64,000 bases of DNA from Terriglobia bacterium (GTDB lineage Bacteria > Acidobacteriota > Terriglobia > Bryobacterales > Bryobacteraceae), in contig JAIQFK010000010.1 of assembly GCA_020073305.1 (NCBI GenBank), positions 124,001-188,000 of the forward strand. Direction: 5' to 3'. This document shows, piece after piece, positions 15,862 through 25,500 of this stretch (its first letter is position 1; each line of letters opens with the position of its first letter). Under the pieces are notes generated by a model. It searched no databases and was not told where the DNA came from. It was given only the letters and a program-made list of their open reading frames with translations. Position numbers and translations under genes: made by a program.

Positions 15862-16664
15862 TTCGAAAAATCCTCCATGGGAACAATAAAGTGAAAGCAG
15901 GCCATCACCACCAGCAACAGAACCAGCGGAGCGAGACGCCACGGGCAGCCGGCCACGGCGTCCAGATTCTGCAGCCCGGCCAGCAGGTTACCCCACGAGG
16001 GCACGGGCTCGGCTACGCCCAATCCGAGGAATCCCAGATTGGCCTCGCTGAGAATGAAGAGGGGAATGGACATCCAGAACTGAGCGGCGAGTACCGGCGC
16101 CAGGTTGGGAAGCAAGTGGAGACTCAGCACGCGGACGGGGCTCGAGCCACGGGCTCGAGCCTGGACCATGAAGTCCTCACTCTTGACTTCGTGCGCGGCC
16201 GCGCGCAAGACGCGAGCCGGCCCGGCCCAGCCCAGCAAGCCCAGAAGCAGAAACGTGATGCCGATGGATTCGAGCGGGCGCACATTGAGCGGCAACACCG
16301 CGCGCACGCTCAGCAAGAGAAACAGCCAGGGTACCGAGAGAAACAAATCCATCAGGCGCGCGAGGCAAGTATCGATCCATCCGCCCCAATACCCCGCGCT
16401 GACACCGGCAACCGCGCCGACCAGGGTTGCAAGCGCCGCGGCGGCCGGCGCGAGCGATAACGAGACCCGGCTTCCGTAGAGCAGGCGGGCGAAGGAGTCC
16501 CGTCCCAGTTCATCGGTGCCGAGCAGAAAGACGGCGGAGGGCTTGGCGTCCGGTGATTCGCGGAACTGCCGGGCATAACCGGCGGGCGCGAGCCAGGCCG
16601 CCGCGAGCGCCGCGAGGTAGATGGCGGCAAGCAGGGCCATGGCCGCGCGGCGCAGCGGCTTCAT
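15858..16664 (-). CDS. Peptide ABC transporter permease, DppC-like
   Basis: A 268-residue inner-membrane permease with the DppC N-terminal pattern: one helix, then HxxGTDELGRDxxxRLLYGSRVSL-like FLLGTDELGRDSFARLLYGS. The transporter EAA loop is AAHEVKSEDFMVQARARGSSPVRVLSLHLLPN, ending in the usual G...LP. The final helices carry EANLGFLGLGVAEPVPSWGNLL, typical of the family. It overlaps the preceding permease by ATGA (16661-16664) and the following binding protein by ATGA (15858-15861), so the three are translationally coupled. Confidence 0.9.
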   Translation of the reverse strand: MKPLRRAAMALLAAIYLAALAAAWLAPAGYARQFRESPDAKPSAVFLLGTDELGRDSFARLLYGSRVSLSLAPAAAALATLVGAVAGVSAGYWGGWIDTCLARLMDLFLSVPWLFLLLSVRAVLPLNVRPLESIGITFLLLGLLGWAGPARVLRAAAHEVKSEDFMVQARARGSSPVRVLSLHLLPNLAPVLAAQFWMSIPLFILSEANLGFLGLGVAEPVPSWGNLLAGLQNLDAVAGCPWRLAPLVLLLVVMACFHFIVPMEDFSK

Positions 16665-17548
16665 GACGGCTCGACCGCCGGAGCCGACCGGGCGATATCC
16701 GCAGCCATACCTGCAATACCGGCAACCAGCGAGACCAGCAACGTGATGTCGACGAGCAAAGGCAGATCCCGCTTCAGAGCCGCCTGCCAGGCCAGTTGTC
16801 CAAGGCCCGGCGAATCACACAGGACCTCAACGGGAATCGCCGCGCCGAAAGCCACGCTCACCGAAACGCCCAGTAACGCCAGGATCGCGGGAGCGGACGG
16901 CCGAATGAGGTGAGCCCACAGCAGGCGCCAAGGACGAACCCCTCTGGCCCGCGCCATGAGCACGTGGGGCGCGGCGGCAATCCGGCCCAGAATGGCGCGC
17001 GCATACCGAAAGACGCGCGGAAAGATCACCAGGGCGATCACCACCGCCACCGCGGTTTTTCCACCGAGCCGGCCGGCAAGCACCATGGCCAGTGCCAGCA
17101 CCGACGAGGGAAGGCAGAGGAAGAACGCCGCCGCTGCGCCCGCACCCAGATCGAAGGCAGGCCGCGAAAGACCCGCGGCGGCGAGGGCCAACAGCATGCC
17201 CGCCGTCCAGCCGAGGGCCAGACCGGCGCCCGCCGAGCGCATCGTTGCCGGGAATCGCTCGGCAATGAGCGCGGCCACGGGCCGGTGGAAACTGGCGGAG
17301 GTCCCCAGGTCGCCGGTGGCCGCACGCACGAGAAACCGCAGATAATCCGGCAAGGCCCCGCCGCCGGATGGTTTCGCCTCTTCCCGGATGTGGCGGATGC
17401 TGTCCTGGCCGTAGCGAGCGTCGAATTCCCGCTCATCCACGCCAAAGCCGGGCGAACGCCGGACCAGTGCCGCGGCGATGAGCCCGCCCACGAGGACGGT
17501 CAGCAGGACGGTGGTGAGGGAGTGAATGAGACGCGCGCGCATCCTCAT
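16661..17548 (-). CDS. Peptide ABC transporter permease, DppB-like
   Basis: A 295-residue inner-membrane permease and the first gene of the transporter operon. The N-terminal helix LIHSLTTVLLTVLVGGLIAAAL is followed by a periplasmic segment, then core helices. The EAA loop ILGRIAAAPHVLMARARGVRPWRLLWAHLIRPS is of the DppB type, and VEVLCDSPGLGQLAWQAALKRDLPLLVDITLL is the conserved C-terminal region (usually E-x-x-FxxPGLG...A...D.P...G). Operon order is dppB-dppC-binding protein-ATPase. The 66 bases between 17548 and the next gene's stop at 17615 leave little room for a separate promoter, so read-through from the c-di-GMP gene is possible. Confidence 0.88.
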   Translation of the reverse strand: MRMRARLIHSLTTVLLTVLVGGLIAAALVRRSPGFGVDEREFDARYGQDSIRHIREEAKPSGGGALPDYLRFLVRAATGDLGTSASFHRPVAALIAERFPATMRSAGAGLALGWTAGMLLALAAAGLSRPAFDLGAGAAAAFFLCLPSSVLALAMVLAGRLGGKTAVAVVIALVIFPRVFRYARAILGRIAAAPHVLMARARGVRPWRLLWAHLIRPSAPAILALLGVSVSVAFGAAIPVEVLCDSPGLGQLAWQAALKRDLPLLVDITLLVSLVAGIAGMAADIARSAPAVEPS

Positions 17549-17614
17549 GAGAGATCGGCTGCTGCACGCGATGAGTTTAGGAGGCGAACCGGTCCAGGAT
17601 GCGCGGCGTTCCCC

Positions 17615-20053
17615 CTATGGGGTGAGGACGGGTTTAGCGCTGGCCTCCGGCAAGGTCCGGGTTCGCGTCTGCTTGGCTTGATACATGCGCTTATCGGCGG
17701 CTGTGAGAAGCTGCTCGGCGTCGGCGCCATCTTCTGGAAAGCAGCCTTCGCCGACGCTGATCGAGAGGATATCCTCTCCGCAGAAAGAGAGCCCGACCTC
17801 GCGGGTGAGCCGCCGGAAATCGCGCGACTTCGAGGCGATGGCCTCGCGCGCGCTGCCGGCCAGGATCATGACGAATTCATCGCCGCCCATGCGCGCCACG
17901 CAATCGTATTCGCGGCAGCAGGTGCGCAGACCCTGGGAGATCAGTTGCAGGACCTTGTTGCCGGCCAGATGCCCGAACCGGTCGTTGATGTCTTTGAATC
18001 CATCGAGATCGAGCACCAGCACGACCAGAGGCGCACCCGTGCGCTTGGATCGCGCCAGTTCGCTGTCCAGTTGGAGAAACAGAGAGCGCGCGTTGGGGAG
18101 CCCGGTCAGCTCGTCGGTGACCGAAGAGTTTTCCACCTGGCGGTATTTGAGCGCATTCTCGAGGGCAATCCCCGCCTTGGAACTGATGGCCTGCAAAATG
18201 CGCAGATGGTCGCGGGTGAAGGCATCGGCTTCGGCGTGATACAGAGTGAGGACTCCCGCGACTCCCGCGAGGCCCTCGAGCGGAACCGCCAGGGCGGAAC
18301 GCAGGCGGCTGAACTTGCTGGGATCGTTGAGATAGCCTGGCTCGACCGATGGATTGCCGTTGATGATGGGCCGGCGGTTTTCCGCCACCCAGCCCGAAAG
18401 CCCGTGTCCCAGCGGGATCTCGAGCGACGAAAACAGGCGGTATTCTTCGCCGTTGACGAACTGCGGAACTAAGTGATTGTCCTTGCGCACGTAGATGGCC
18501 ACGGTATCGTGCGGGATCAGGTGCTTGAGGCGCGCCGCCAAAAGCGAGAGCGTCTCGTCGACGCTCAGTGAACTGCCCAGCTCATTGAGCACCTCGGCCA
18601 GCATGTGGAACTCCTGGCGAGCCGCAGCGATGGAGGTGAGGAAATCCCCGGTGGTCTCGACGCGCACCGGCCTGCCCGCGCTCTCAAAGCCCGCGCCAGG
18701 AGCTGCGCCGCGCTCGATCTTCGCATTGGTCGAAAGCTTGGTTTCCTCATTGGGCGTGGCCCTGGCCATGCGCTCGAGTTCGACACATCGCCGTTCTAAG
18801 ACTTCGACCACGCGAGGATCGAAGGCCTTGCCGGTGTCCGCCACGACTTTCTGTAGCGCCACGTCCAGCGGAAACGCGCGCCGGTACTGCCGGTCGGAGG
18901 CCAGCGCATCCAGGCAATCGACCACGGCCAAAATGCGCGCGCCCATGGGGATGCCTTCGCCCTTGAGCCCGTCGGGATAACCCGACCCGTCCCATTTCTC
19001 ATGATGGGAACGCACGATGGGGACCACGGGATAGGGAAAGCGCACGCGCTCGAGAATCTCAGCTCCCACCACGGGATGGATCTTCATCTTCTCGAACTCT
19101 TCCGGAGTCAGCTTGCCTGGCTTGGAAATAATGTACTCCGGCACAGCCAGTTTGCCGATATCGTGGAGCAACGAGGCCGCCTCGAGCGCCTGCTGGTCGC
19201 GTCCACTGAGATGCAGTTCCCTGCCGATCTCGGTGGCGTAGACCTTCACGCGCCGCAGATGGTCGTGCGTGGTGTCGTCTTTAGCGTCGATGGCCAGGGC
19301 CAGCGCTTCGATGGTGCGCAAATGCAGGTCCGCCATTTCCATGACGTGTTTCTTCTCTTCTTCGAGGCGGCCCAGGTACAGGTCGTAGGAGCGGTAAACC
19401 AAATAGATGACGGGCAGCAGGAGCAGGGTGATCTGCCACTCCGATTGCCGGGCCAGCCCATGCACCAGTCCCGCGAGCGCCGAGCCGACCAGGTATTGCG
19501 AGGCCGTCCACACAAAGCTCTCGCGCCAGACGGTCCACAGGTGCTTGCCTTCGGTCAACGCCACGATCCCCGAGACGGTGAGGGTATTGGCCAAGAAGAA
19601 GACCACCGTCGAGGCGAACAGGAGGGTGGGCAGCGAGTCATCGAGCGCGCGGAGGGTAGGCCAGTGGTACACCTGATAGCCGACATAGGCAGCGAGGGTG
19701 ATGCTCGCCAGGTTGAAGACCAGTTGCTCCGGCCGCGGCTTCTTGGTGGCGCGCCACAGCATCTGGCCCAGCGCGCTGGCGCAGGTAATCACGAGCACTT
19801 GCTGCAACTCCATCTCGATGATGGCGATGGTGATGAAAAAGAAATTCACCGACATGGTGCCGGTGATTCCGGGCAGCCGCACTTTCAGCCGCGAGGAAAG
19901 CACCGCGCAGACCAGATAGCACAGGTACTGCGCGGCCTGATCCGACCGGGACACGGGTGGCGCGTGCTCCAGGATGAGCACGGCTAACGTGGCCGTCAGG
20001 AAGATGTACGATTTGGCCTGAATTGACACGCGTCCCCGGTCCTGAAATGCCAT
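17615..20053 (-). CDS. Membrane HD-GYP / GAF / GGDEF protein (c-di-GMP turnover)
   Basis: An 812-residue protein with, in order, a multi-helix membrane region (~20-230), an HD-GYP phosphodiesterase domain (~250-430; LLHDIGKLAVPEY, SHHEKWDGSGYPDGLKGEGIP, VVDCLDALASDRQYRRAF), a GAF domain (~480-620; LIPHDTVAIYVRKD, LGHGLSGWVAENRRPII) and a diguanylate cyclase domain (~640-800) with an intact RMGGDEF. An inhibitory RxxD site (REYD) lies five residues before GGDEF. Both catalytic domains look complete, so the protein may both make and break c-di-GMP, switched by membrane or GAF signals. It is divergent from a sigma-54 activator gene. Confidence 0.93.
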   Translation of the reverse strand: MAFQDRGRVSIQAKSYIFLTATLAVLILEHAPPVSRSDQAAQYLCYLVCAVLSSRLKVRLPGITGTMSVNFFFITIAIIEMELQQVLVITCASALGQMLWRATKKPRPEQLVFNLASITLAAYVGYQVYHWPTLRALDDSLPTLLFASTVVFFLANTLTVSGIVALTEGKHLWTVWRESFVWTASQYLVGSALAGLVHGLARQSEWQITLLLLPVIYLVYRSYDLYLGRLEEEKKHVMEMADLHLRTIEALALAIDAKDDTTHDHLRRVKVYATEIGRELHLSGRDQQALEAASLLHDIGKLAVPEYIISKPGKLTPEEFEKMKIHPVVGAEILERVRFPYPVVPIVRSHHEKWDGSGYPDGLKGEGIPMGARILAVVDCLDALASDRQYRRAFPLDVALQKVVADTGKAFDPRVVEVLERRCVELERMARATPNEETKLSTNAKIERGAAPGAGFESAGRPVRVETTGDFLTSIAAARQEFHMLAEVLNELGSSLSVDETLSLLAARLKHLIPHDTVAIYVRKDNHLVPQFVNGEEYRLFSSLEIPLGHGLSGWVAENRRPIINGNPSVEPGYLNDPSKFSRLRSALAVPLEGLAGVAGVLTLYHAEADAFTRDHLRILQAISSKAGIALENALKYRQVENSSVTDELTGLPNARSLFLQLDSELARSKRTGAPLVVLVLDLDGFKDINDRFGHLAGNKVLQLISQGLRTCCREYDCVARMGGDEFVMILAGSAREAIASKSRDFRRLTREVGLSFCGEDILSISVGEGCFPEDGADAEQLLTAADKRMYQAKQTRTRTLPEASAKPVLTP

Positions 20054-20147
20054 CGGCTGCGCCGAGCTAAACCTTTAGTGGACAGTGGAGTCCGCCTCAC
20101 GAGGCTGAAGTTTTCCCCACGAACTGACGAGCTTTAGAAAGACCCCC

Positions 20148-21176
20148 ATGGACGGTCAGGTATCGGCTTTCCCGAGTCCGCAGAATGCTTTGAACCCGGT
20201 GGGGGAACTGCTGGCGCACGCCGGATTCCCGTGCGAAGCCATCCAGGTCCACACCTTCCTGGGGATGCCCGCGGTGATCAGCAGCCCGCCGATGCGGCGC
20301 CTGATCGAGTTTGTCGAGCGGGTGGCGCGAGCCAATGCGGCCATTTTGATTACCGGCGAAAGCGGCACGGGAAAGGAGCTGATCGCCCGCGCGCTTCATC
20401 ACTACTCGATGCGCTGCACGCGGCCCTGGATCGACCTGAACTGCGCGGCGCTGCCTGAGCTGCTGATCGAAAGCGAGCTGTTCGGATACGAGAAGGGCGC
20501 TTTCAGCGGCGCCTTATCGACCAAGCCCGGCATGTTCGAGCTGGCCCAGACGGGCTCGGTATTTCTGGATGAGATCGGCGATTTGCCGCCGCGCATGCAG
20601 GTGAAGCTGCTGCGCGTGCTCGACGGAGCGCCCTACTACCGGCTGGGCGGAACGAAGAAAATCTCGGTGGATGCGCGTGTGATCGCCGCCACTAACCAGG
20701 ATCTGGAACGGGCCATGGCCGCAGGGAATTTCCGCCGCGATCTCTACTACCGGCTGGCGCAGGTACGCATCCACGTGCCGCCGCTGCGCGAGCGTCCCGA
20801 CGATGTCCGGCCGCTGGCGCGATTCTTTCTGGAGAAACAGGAACCACGCTGGCAGCTCTCCGAGCGGGCCATGCAGGCGCTCGAACAATACGTCTGGCCG
20901 GGCAACGTCCGTGAATTGCGCAACGTGGTGGTGCAGGCGGCGGTGGTGGCGGAGGGCGACGTGATCGAGTCTGAGGATCTGCCCTTCGTGGTGCAGTCCG
21001 CGCCTCCCCGGCCGGTCACGCTCGAAGACCTGGAACGCGAGATGATCCTCAAGGTGATGACGGATACAGGCGGACAGCAGCAGCAGACCGCCGATATCCT
21101 GGGCATTTCACTGCGGACGCTGAGCCGGAAGCTGAAACAGTACCAGGAAGACGGGCGATGCGCGCAGGGTCAGTAG
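20148..21176 (+). CDS. Sigma-54-dependent transcriptional activator without receiver domain
   Basis: A 342-residue enhancer-binding protein. After about 40 N-terminal residues with no recognisable sensor domain comes the AAA+ domain: Walker A ITGESGTGKELIARALH (~68-84), the sigma-54 contact loop ELFGYEKGAFSGALSTKPG (GAFSGA in place of GAFTGA), Walker B GSVFLDEIGDLPPRMQVKLLRVL, and the R-finger region NFRRDLYYRLAQVRIHVPPLRER. The C-terminus is a Fis-type helix-turn-helix (LEREMILKVMTDTGGQQQQTADILGISLRTLSRKLKQY). Without a receiver domain its activity must be set by another route; a c-di-GMP link through the divergent neighbour is an inference. Confidence 0.92.
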   Translation: MDGQVSAFPSPQNALNPVGELLAHAGFPCEAIQVHTFLGMPAVISSPPMRRLIEFVERVARANAAILITGESGTGKELIARALHHYSMRCTRPWIDLNCAALPELLIESELFGYEKGAFSGALSTKPGMFELAQTGSVFLDEIGDLPPRMQVKLLRVLDGAPYYRLGGTKKISVDARVIAATNQDLERAMAAGNFRRDLYYRLAQVRIHVPPLRERPDDVRPLARFFLEKQEPRWQLSERAMQALEQYVWPGNVRELRNVVVQAAVVAEGDVIESEDLPFVVQSAPPRPVTLEDLEREMILKVMTDTGGQQQQTADILGISLRTLSRKLKQYQEDGRCAQGQ

Positions 21177-21602
21177 GAACTTGTTAAAGAACGCACTCTT
21201 GGGACCGCTTGCTACTTACGCGCCTCGGTAACAGCTCAAGATCCGCGATCGTTTTCTGAGCCGCGACCGAAGGGAGTGGTCCCTGTAAGTATTTTTCAGC
21301 CGAGCACTGAATCTATCCTCCCGAGTAACTAAGTGTGATGCGAAACGCTGAGTTGTAAACCGATATCCTAACTTAGGCGTCCGCAACCGCAAATTAGTTA
21401 CTCAAGAATCGCCAGTCCCGGCAAACACATCTTTGCGTACTTCCTTGAAACCTAAGCTCACACAGGGCACGTCTCACTGATTAACGCAGCAGGGGTTCCA
21501 GTCCGGAGGTTCCGGCGCCGCCGATCGAGGCGCGCGGCCGGTGAGATTGTGACTCATGCCGTTGCGAACCACATCTTAAGCGACGTAGAGGAGATTTCTA
21601 TC
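21177..21602. other. Gene-free 426-base region with a family A repeat
   Basis: No convincing open frame. It contains the second family A repeat (21255-21280) and a loose inverted pair GGGACCGCT / AGTGGTCCC framing about 80 bases (21204-21284). GAGGAG at 21588-21593 is the ribosome site of the next gene. I looked for a sigma-54 promoter here because an activator gene ends just upstream. TGGGACCGCTTGCT resembles one, but its GG and GC are 8 bases apart and not 10, so it is not called. Confidence 0.5.
21255..21280 (-). repeat. Dispersed intergenic repeat, family A, copy 2
   Basis: The reverse complement reads ACCACTCCCTTCGGTCGCGG followed by CTCAGA. It differs from copy 1 at 5536-5561 mainly by transitions, as expected for an old dispersed element. 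Confidence 0.45.
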
Positions 21603-22271
21603 GTGAGACGAACTTCCCGTTATCTTGCCCTTTGTTCGGGGCTGATTTTGTGCGCCTCATTGGCGAGCGCGCAGAGCACGTTCGATGTCAATCTCGGTTT
21701 CGGCAGCACCCATGTCAATTCAAATGGACAGGGCATTGACGGCCTGACGTCCGCGAACGCATTTGGCACCTGCGCGTTGTCTTCAGGAGACACGCTGTGC
21801 CAGAAGACGCCGGGCCTGAGTGGTTTCTTTCTGGGCATCGGCGGTGACGTCATGCTGACGAAGCGTTACGGGATTGGAGCCGAAGTCAATCTCCAACCCG
21901 CCAAGAGCGACTATGGCCCGCTGCAGTATCGGCAAACATTTTACGATTTCAACGGCATTTACGCGCCGATCCACCAAAAGCGTGTACAGGTGCAATTGCA
22001 GGGAGGAATTGGAGGCGCCAAAACCGGCTTCTCCTTCTCGCAGAATTCCTGCGTGGGAACCGCCGTGTGCTCCAACGTGGCGCAGCCGGTAGGAAGCGCG
22101 AATCATTTCCAGGTGCACGCGGGAGTAGGTGTCCAGTTCTTTTTGACGGAACACATATTCATCCGGCCACAGTTCGATTATCACTATGTGCCGGGCCTGA
22201 CCGACCAGTTCGGCAGCAACTCAGTGCCCTCGGGCACGATCTGGGTGGGGTACAGTTTCGGCGAGCGGTAA
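21603..22271 (+). CDS. Outer membrane beta-barrel protein
   Basis: About 222 residues. GTG at 21603 is preferred because GAGGAG lies 9 bases upstream and the product then begins with a signal peptide (RRTSRYLALCSGLILCASLASAQ). The mature part alternates polar and hydrophobic residues in short strands (FDVNLGFGSTHV, YGIGAEVNLQPA, RVQVQLQGGIGGAKTGFSFSQ, HFQVHAGVGVQFFLTEHIFIRPQFDYHYV) and ends IWVGYSFGER. This is the OmpA/OprF-like eight-strand barrel pattern. Two Cys pairs (TCALSSGDTLC, NSCVGTAVC) lie in predicted surface loops and could form disulphides. No peptidoglycan-binding domain is present; ligand unknown. Confidence 0.75.
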   Translation: MRRTSRYLALCSGLILCASLASAQSTFDVNLGFGSTHVNSNGQGIDGLTSANAFGTCALSSGDTLCQKTPGLSGFFLGIGGDVMLTKRYGIGAEVNLQPAKSDYGPLQYRQTFYDFNGIYAPIHQKRVQVQLQGGIGGAKTGFSFSQNSCVGTAVCSNVAQPVGSANHFQVHAGVGVQFFLTEHIFIRPQFDYHYVPGLTDQFGSNSVPSGTIWVGYSFGER

Positions 22272-22448
22272 TTACCTCGCGTCAATTACGGCCAAATGAA
22301 CGCAGGATCCGCCTGGCGCGCCGGCAGCGTCCCATACCGCCCGCCCCGAGCTTTTCGAGAATGCGGTAATGGGAGACCGTGGTGCCGATCATGGCTGGAT
22401 TGACTCTGGAAGGATAGCCCTCCAAAGGGGAGCAAAGCAACCTTTAAA

Positions 22449-22543
22449 GGACGGGGACAGGCAGCGCTGTCCACGCGCCCGCGGGCCGGAATCGTGCCGA
22501 CCTGGCACGCCACCGGCTTGGGACAGCGAAGCCAGTCCCCGTC
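22449..22543 (-). repeat. REP/BIME-like palindromic element, family B, copy 1
   Basis: A 95-base element directly downstream of the tricorn protease stop. The left part GGACGGGGACAGGCAGCGCT followed by GTCCACG contains the hairpin GGACAG/CTGTCC; the right part is GGGACAGCGAAGCCAGTCCC followed by CGT. The two ends are inverted (ACGGGGAC...GTCCCCGT), so the whole can fold back on itself. The same ends occur in the same order at 50631-50714 on the opposite strand. The site between convergent genes is typical of REP elements. Confidence 0.7.
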
Positions 22544-22545
22544 AG

Positions 22546-25500
22546 CTACTTCAGCTTCACCGGCGGCGCGGGGCGCTGCGGCCACTTCACCGGCTTCTCT
22601 TTCAGGCGCTTTTGGACTTCGGCGACGGCGCGTTCGAGTTGAGGGTCGCGGCCTTCGATGACCGATTTTGGATCGTTATCCACTTCGATGTCGGGATCCA
22701 CGCCGTGGCCTTCGATGATCCACTGGCCATTTAGGTTGGCATAACCAAACTCCGGCACATTCACATGCCCGCCATCGATCAGCATTCCGTGATCCGTGAT
22801 CCCGACCGTGCCGCCCCACGAGCGTTTTCCGATGAGCGGGCCCAGGCCGGCTTCGCGAAACATCGCTGGAAATATGTCGCCGTCGGACGCCGAGTTTTCA
22901 TTCAGGATCGTCACCATCGGCCCGATGAAGGTCCCGTCAGGGTAAAGCTGCGGGTCTTCGAGCGTGCGGGAAAAATCCGCCGCCAAGGGCTTCCGCCGCA
23001 GGCGCTCGATCAGCATGCGCGACACGTTGCCGCCTCCGTTGGCCCGGTCGTCGATGATCAGCCCTTCTTTCTTGAGCTGAGGATAGTACCACTTGATGAA
23101 CTCGCGGATACCGTCCGCGCCCATGTCCGGCACGTGCAGATAACCGATCTTGCCGCCGGAGAGTCCGTCCACTTTTTGCCGGTTGTGATTGACCCAGTCG
23201 AGGTAGATGAGCTTCTCTTCGTCGGTCACCGGCCGGTACGAAACAGTGCGCGCACCGTCGGCGGCGGGTTTACTGTTCACCAGCAATTGGACGGGATTAT
23301 CGGCCGCATTGCGCAGGAGTCGATACACGTCGTCTTTGCCGGTCAGGTCGCGACCGTTGACGGCGAGAACATAGTCACCTACCTTCACGTTGACGCCGAT
23401 TTCCGTTAGCGGAGCGCGATAGATCTCTTCCTCATTTTGGCCTTGGAAAATCTTCGAGACCTTGTACCGGTTGGATGTCGTGTCCAGCTCGAATCGCGCG
23501 CCGGCGAGAGCGACGCGGGGGCGGGGCGGAAGTGGGATATCGCCTCCGGCAATGTAGGCGTGCTGCACGGTCAATTCAGAGATCATCTCGCTGATCACGT
23601 AGTTGAGGTCGGAGCGATCCGCGACGTACGGGAGCCACGGGCGGTATTGTTCGCGTATGGCTTCCCAATCGTACCCGTGCATGGTGGGCACATAAAAGAA
23701 ATCGCGGTACCGCCGCCAGACTTCGTTGAAGATTTCCGGCCACTCCTCCGCCGGGACGCGATCCACCATCAGTCCTGCGGTGGGGACGGTTTTCTTCGAA
23801 GCCGCACCCGTGGGAGTGGCGTCCATCACCTGCCAGGCCGCCGGCTGGTTCGGCTGTTGCTGGCGCACCAGGACCTTGGAGCCGTCATGCGAAAGCCAGA
23901 AGCCGGTTGCATCTTCGAGCAGCACGGTTTCTTTGCGGTCCTTAATGGAGTAGATCTTCAGCGCGGGTTTCGTATCGGCTTCCCGTCCGTAGTAGAACGG
24001 AGGAGCGGTGGTATAGAGCAGGTTCCCGTCTTTCACGGCCAAGCCGCGGTAGTTGCTGGAGTCCACCGGGACCCGCGCCACGCGCGAATCGAGCCTGTCG
24101 AAATCGATGGTGAGTTCCTTGGCGGCCTCCTTTTCTTTCGTTTTGTCCTTATCTTTCGCTGCATCCTTGTCCTTTGCCGCGTCTTTATCTTTCGAGGCGT
24201 CGTCTTTGGTAATGGTCACCTCGTCGCTCTCGGGCGGGAAAGGATGCTTGACGTCCTTGCGCAGTGCCAGTGCGTAGATGCCGGTGGAACGGTTGAGCGC
24301 GAAGTTGAACTCGATCGTCGAAATCAGCGGCGCGAATTCGTGGTTACTGAGGAAGTAGAGATAGTCGCCCTTCGGATCCCACGCCGGAGCGCCGGCGTCG
24401 AAGAACTCGCTGGTGGCCTGGTGCGCCTGACCGTCGCCCGCACTCCAGATGTAGATCGAAGCGAATCCGTTCGAGTGGTTCATGCTGAATGCGAGAAAGT
24501 CTCCTTTTGGCGACCACACATAATCCGCAATGCGGCCGTGGCGAGACTGCACGATCTCTGCCACTTTCTTGTCCGCCAGGGTCAGCACCGCGAGCCGGCC
24601 GTCCTTGTCGCCGAACGCGATGCGTTTGCCATCCGCAGACCACTCGGGCGCATAGCGCATGGCTTTGCCGCCCGTGGTCAACGGCTCCGCGGGCGTTGCC
24701 CCATCCTGCGCCACCACCCACACCTCTTCCTCGCCGCTCTTGTCCGAGATGAAGGCCACCTTGGAGCCGTCGGGAGACCATCGCGGCCACTTGTCGTGGG
24801 CTCCTGAAGTCATCGTCAGGTTTCTTGTCGGCCCCTTCTCCACCGGAGCCGAGAAGATGTCGCCCCGCGCCGAGAACAGCACCCGTTCGCCCTTGGGACT
24901 GAGAGAGGCGTGTTCGACCAGGCTTGCGGCCGGCACGTGCGACGGACGCCGCGCAACGCCGTCATCGGGCACGTTGATGGAGATCGGCACAGCCTTGCCG
25001 GATTTCACGTCCATCACCTGGAGTTCGCCATTCAGCTCATACACGATGCGCGACTGCCGGTCTGAACTCGGCCAGCGAATGTCCCACTGCTTGCCATGGG
25101 TCACCTGCATGGTCTTGTCAGAAGCTATGTCGTAGGCGAACAGGTTGAAGTGCCCGTCGCGGTCTGAATTAAAGTAGATCTTGTCTCCGATCCACATCGG
25201 GTCGCGGTTCGACCGCGGGCTCTCCGAGATCTTCTTCGCGTCATGCGTCTCGACATCAAAAATGTAGAGACTGTTGGCCATCCCTCCGGAGTAGCGTTTC
25301 TCTGTCCGGAAGTCGCGGGAGCGCGGCGAATACACCAGCTTGTTCCCGCCGGGCGAGAAAGACGCGGCGCCCGATTCGGGCATGGGCAGGGGTTCCGCCG
25401 GACCGCCCTCCACCGAAACGGTGTAGAGGCGGCTGTAAGCCACCGTCCAGGAATCGCGCAGCGACCGGAAGATGATGCGCTTCCCGTCATTGGTCCAGCC

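Noticed and set aside
16910-18472. 520-codon plus-strand open frame across the permease and GGDEF genes
   Set aside because: It has arginine-rich, low-complexity translation and no domain. The minus-strand genes carry full family motifs.
21202-21216. TGGGACCGCTTGCT as a sigma-54 promoter behind the activator gene
   Set aside because: The GG and GC elements are 8 bases apart, not the required 10, and the spot coincides with the end of a repeat.
22449-22543. Family B element as an rRNA or small RNA gene
   Set aside because: Its nested palindromes and the inverted second copy fit a REP-type repeat better, and no promoter is seen.
23437-24807. 456-codon plus-strand frame opposite tricorn
   Set aside because: It is antisense to a gene with complete S41 and propeller motifs and shows no independent coding signal.
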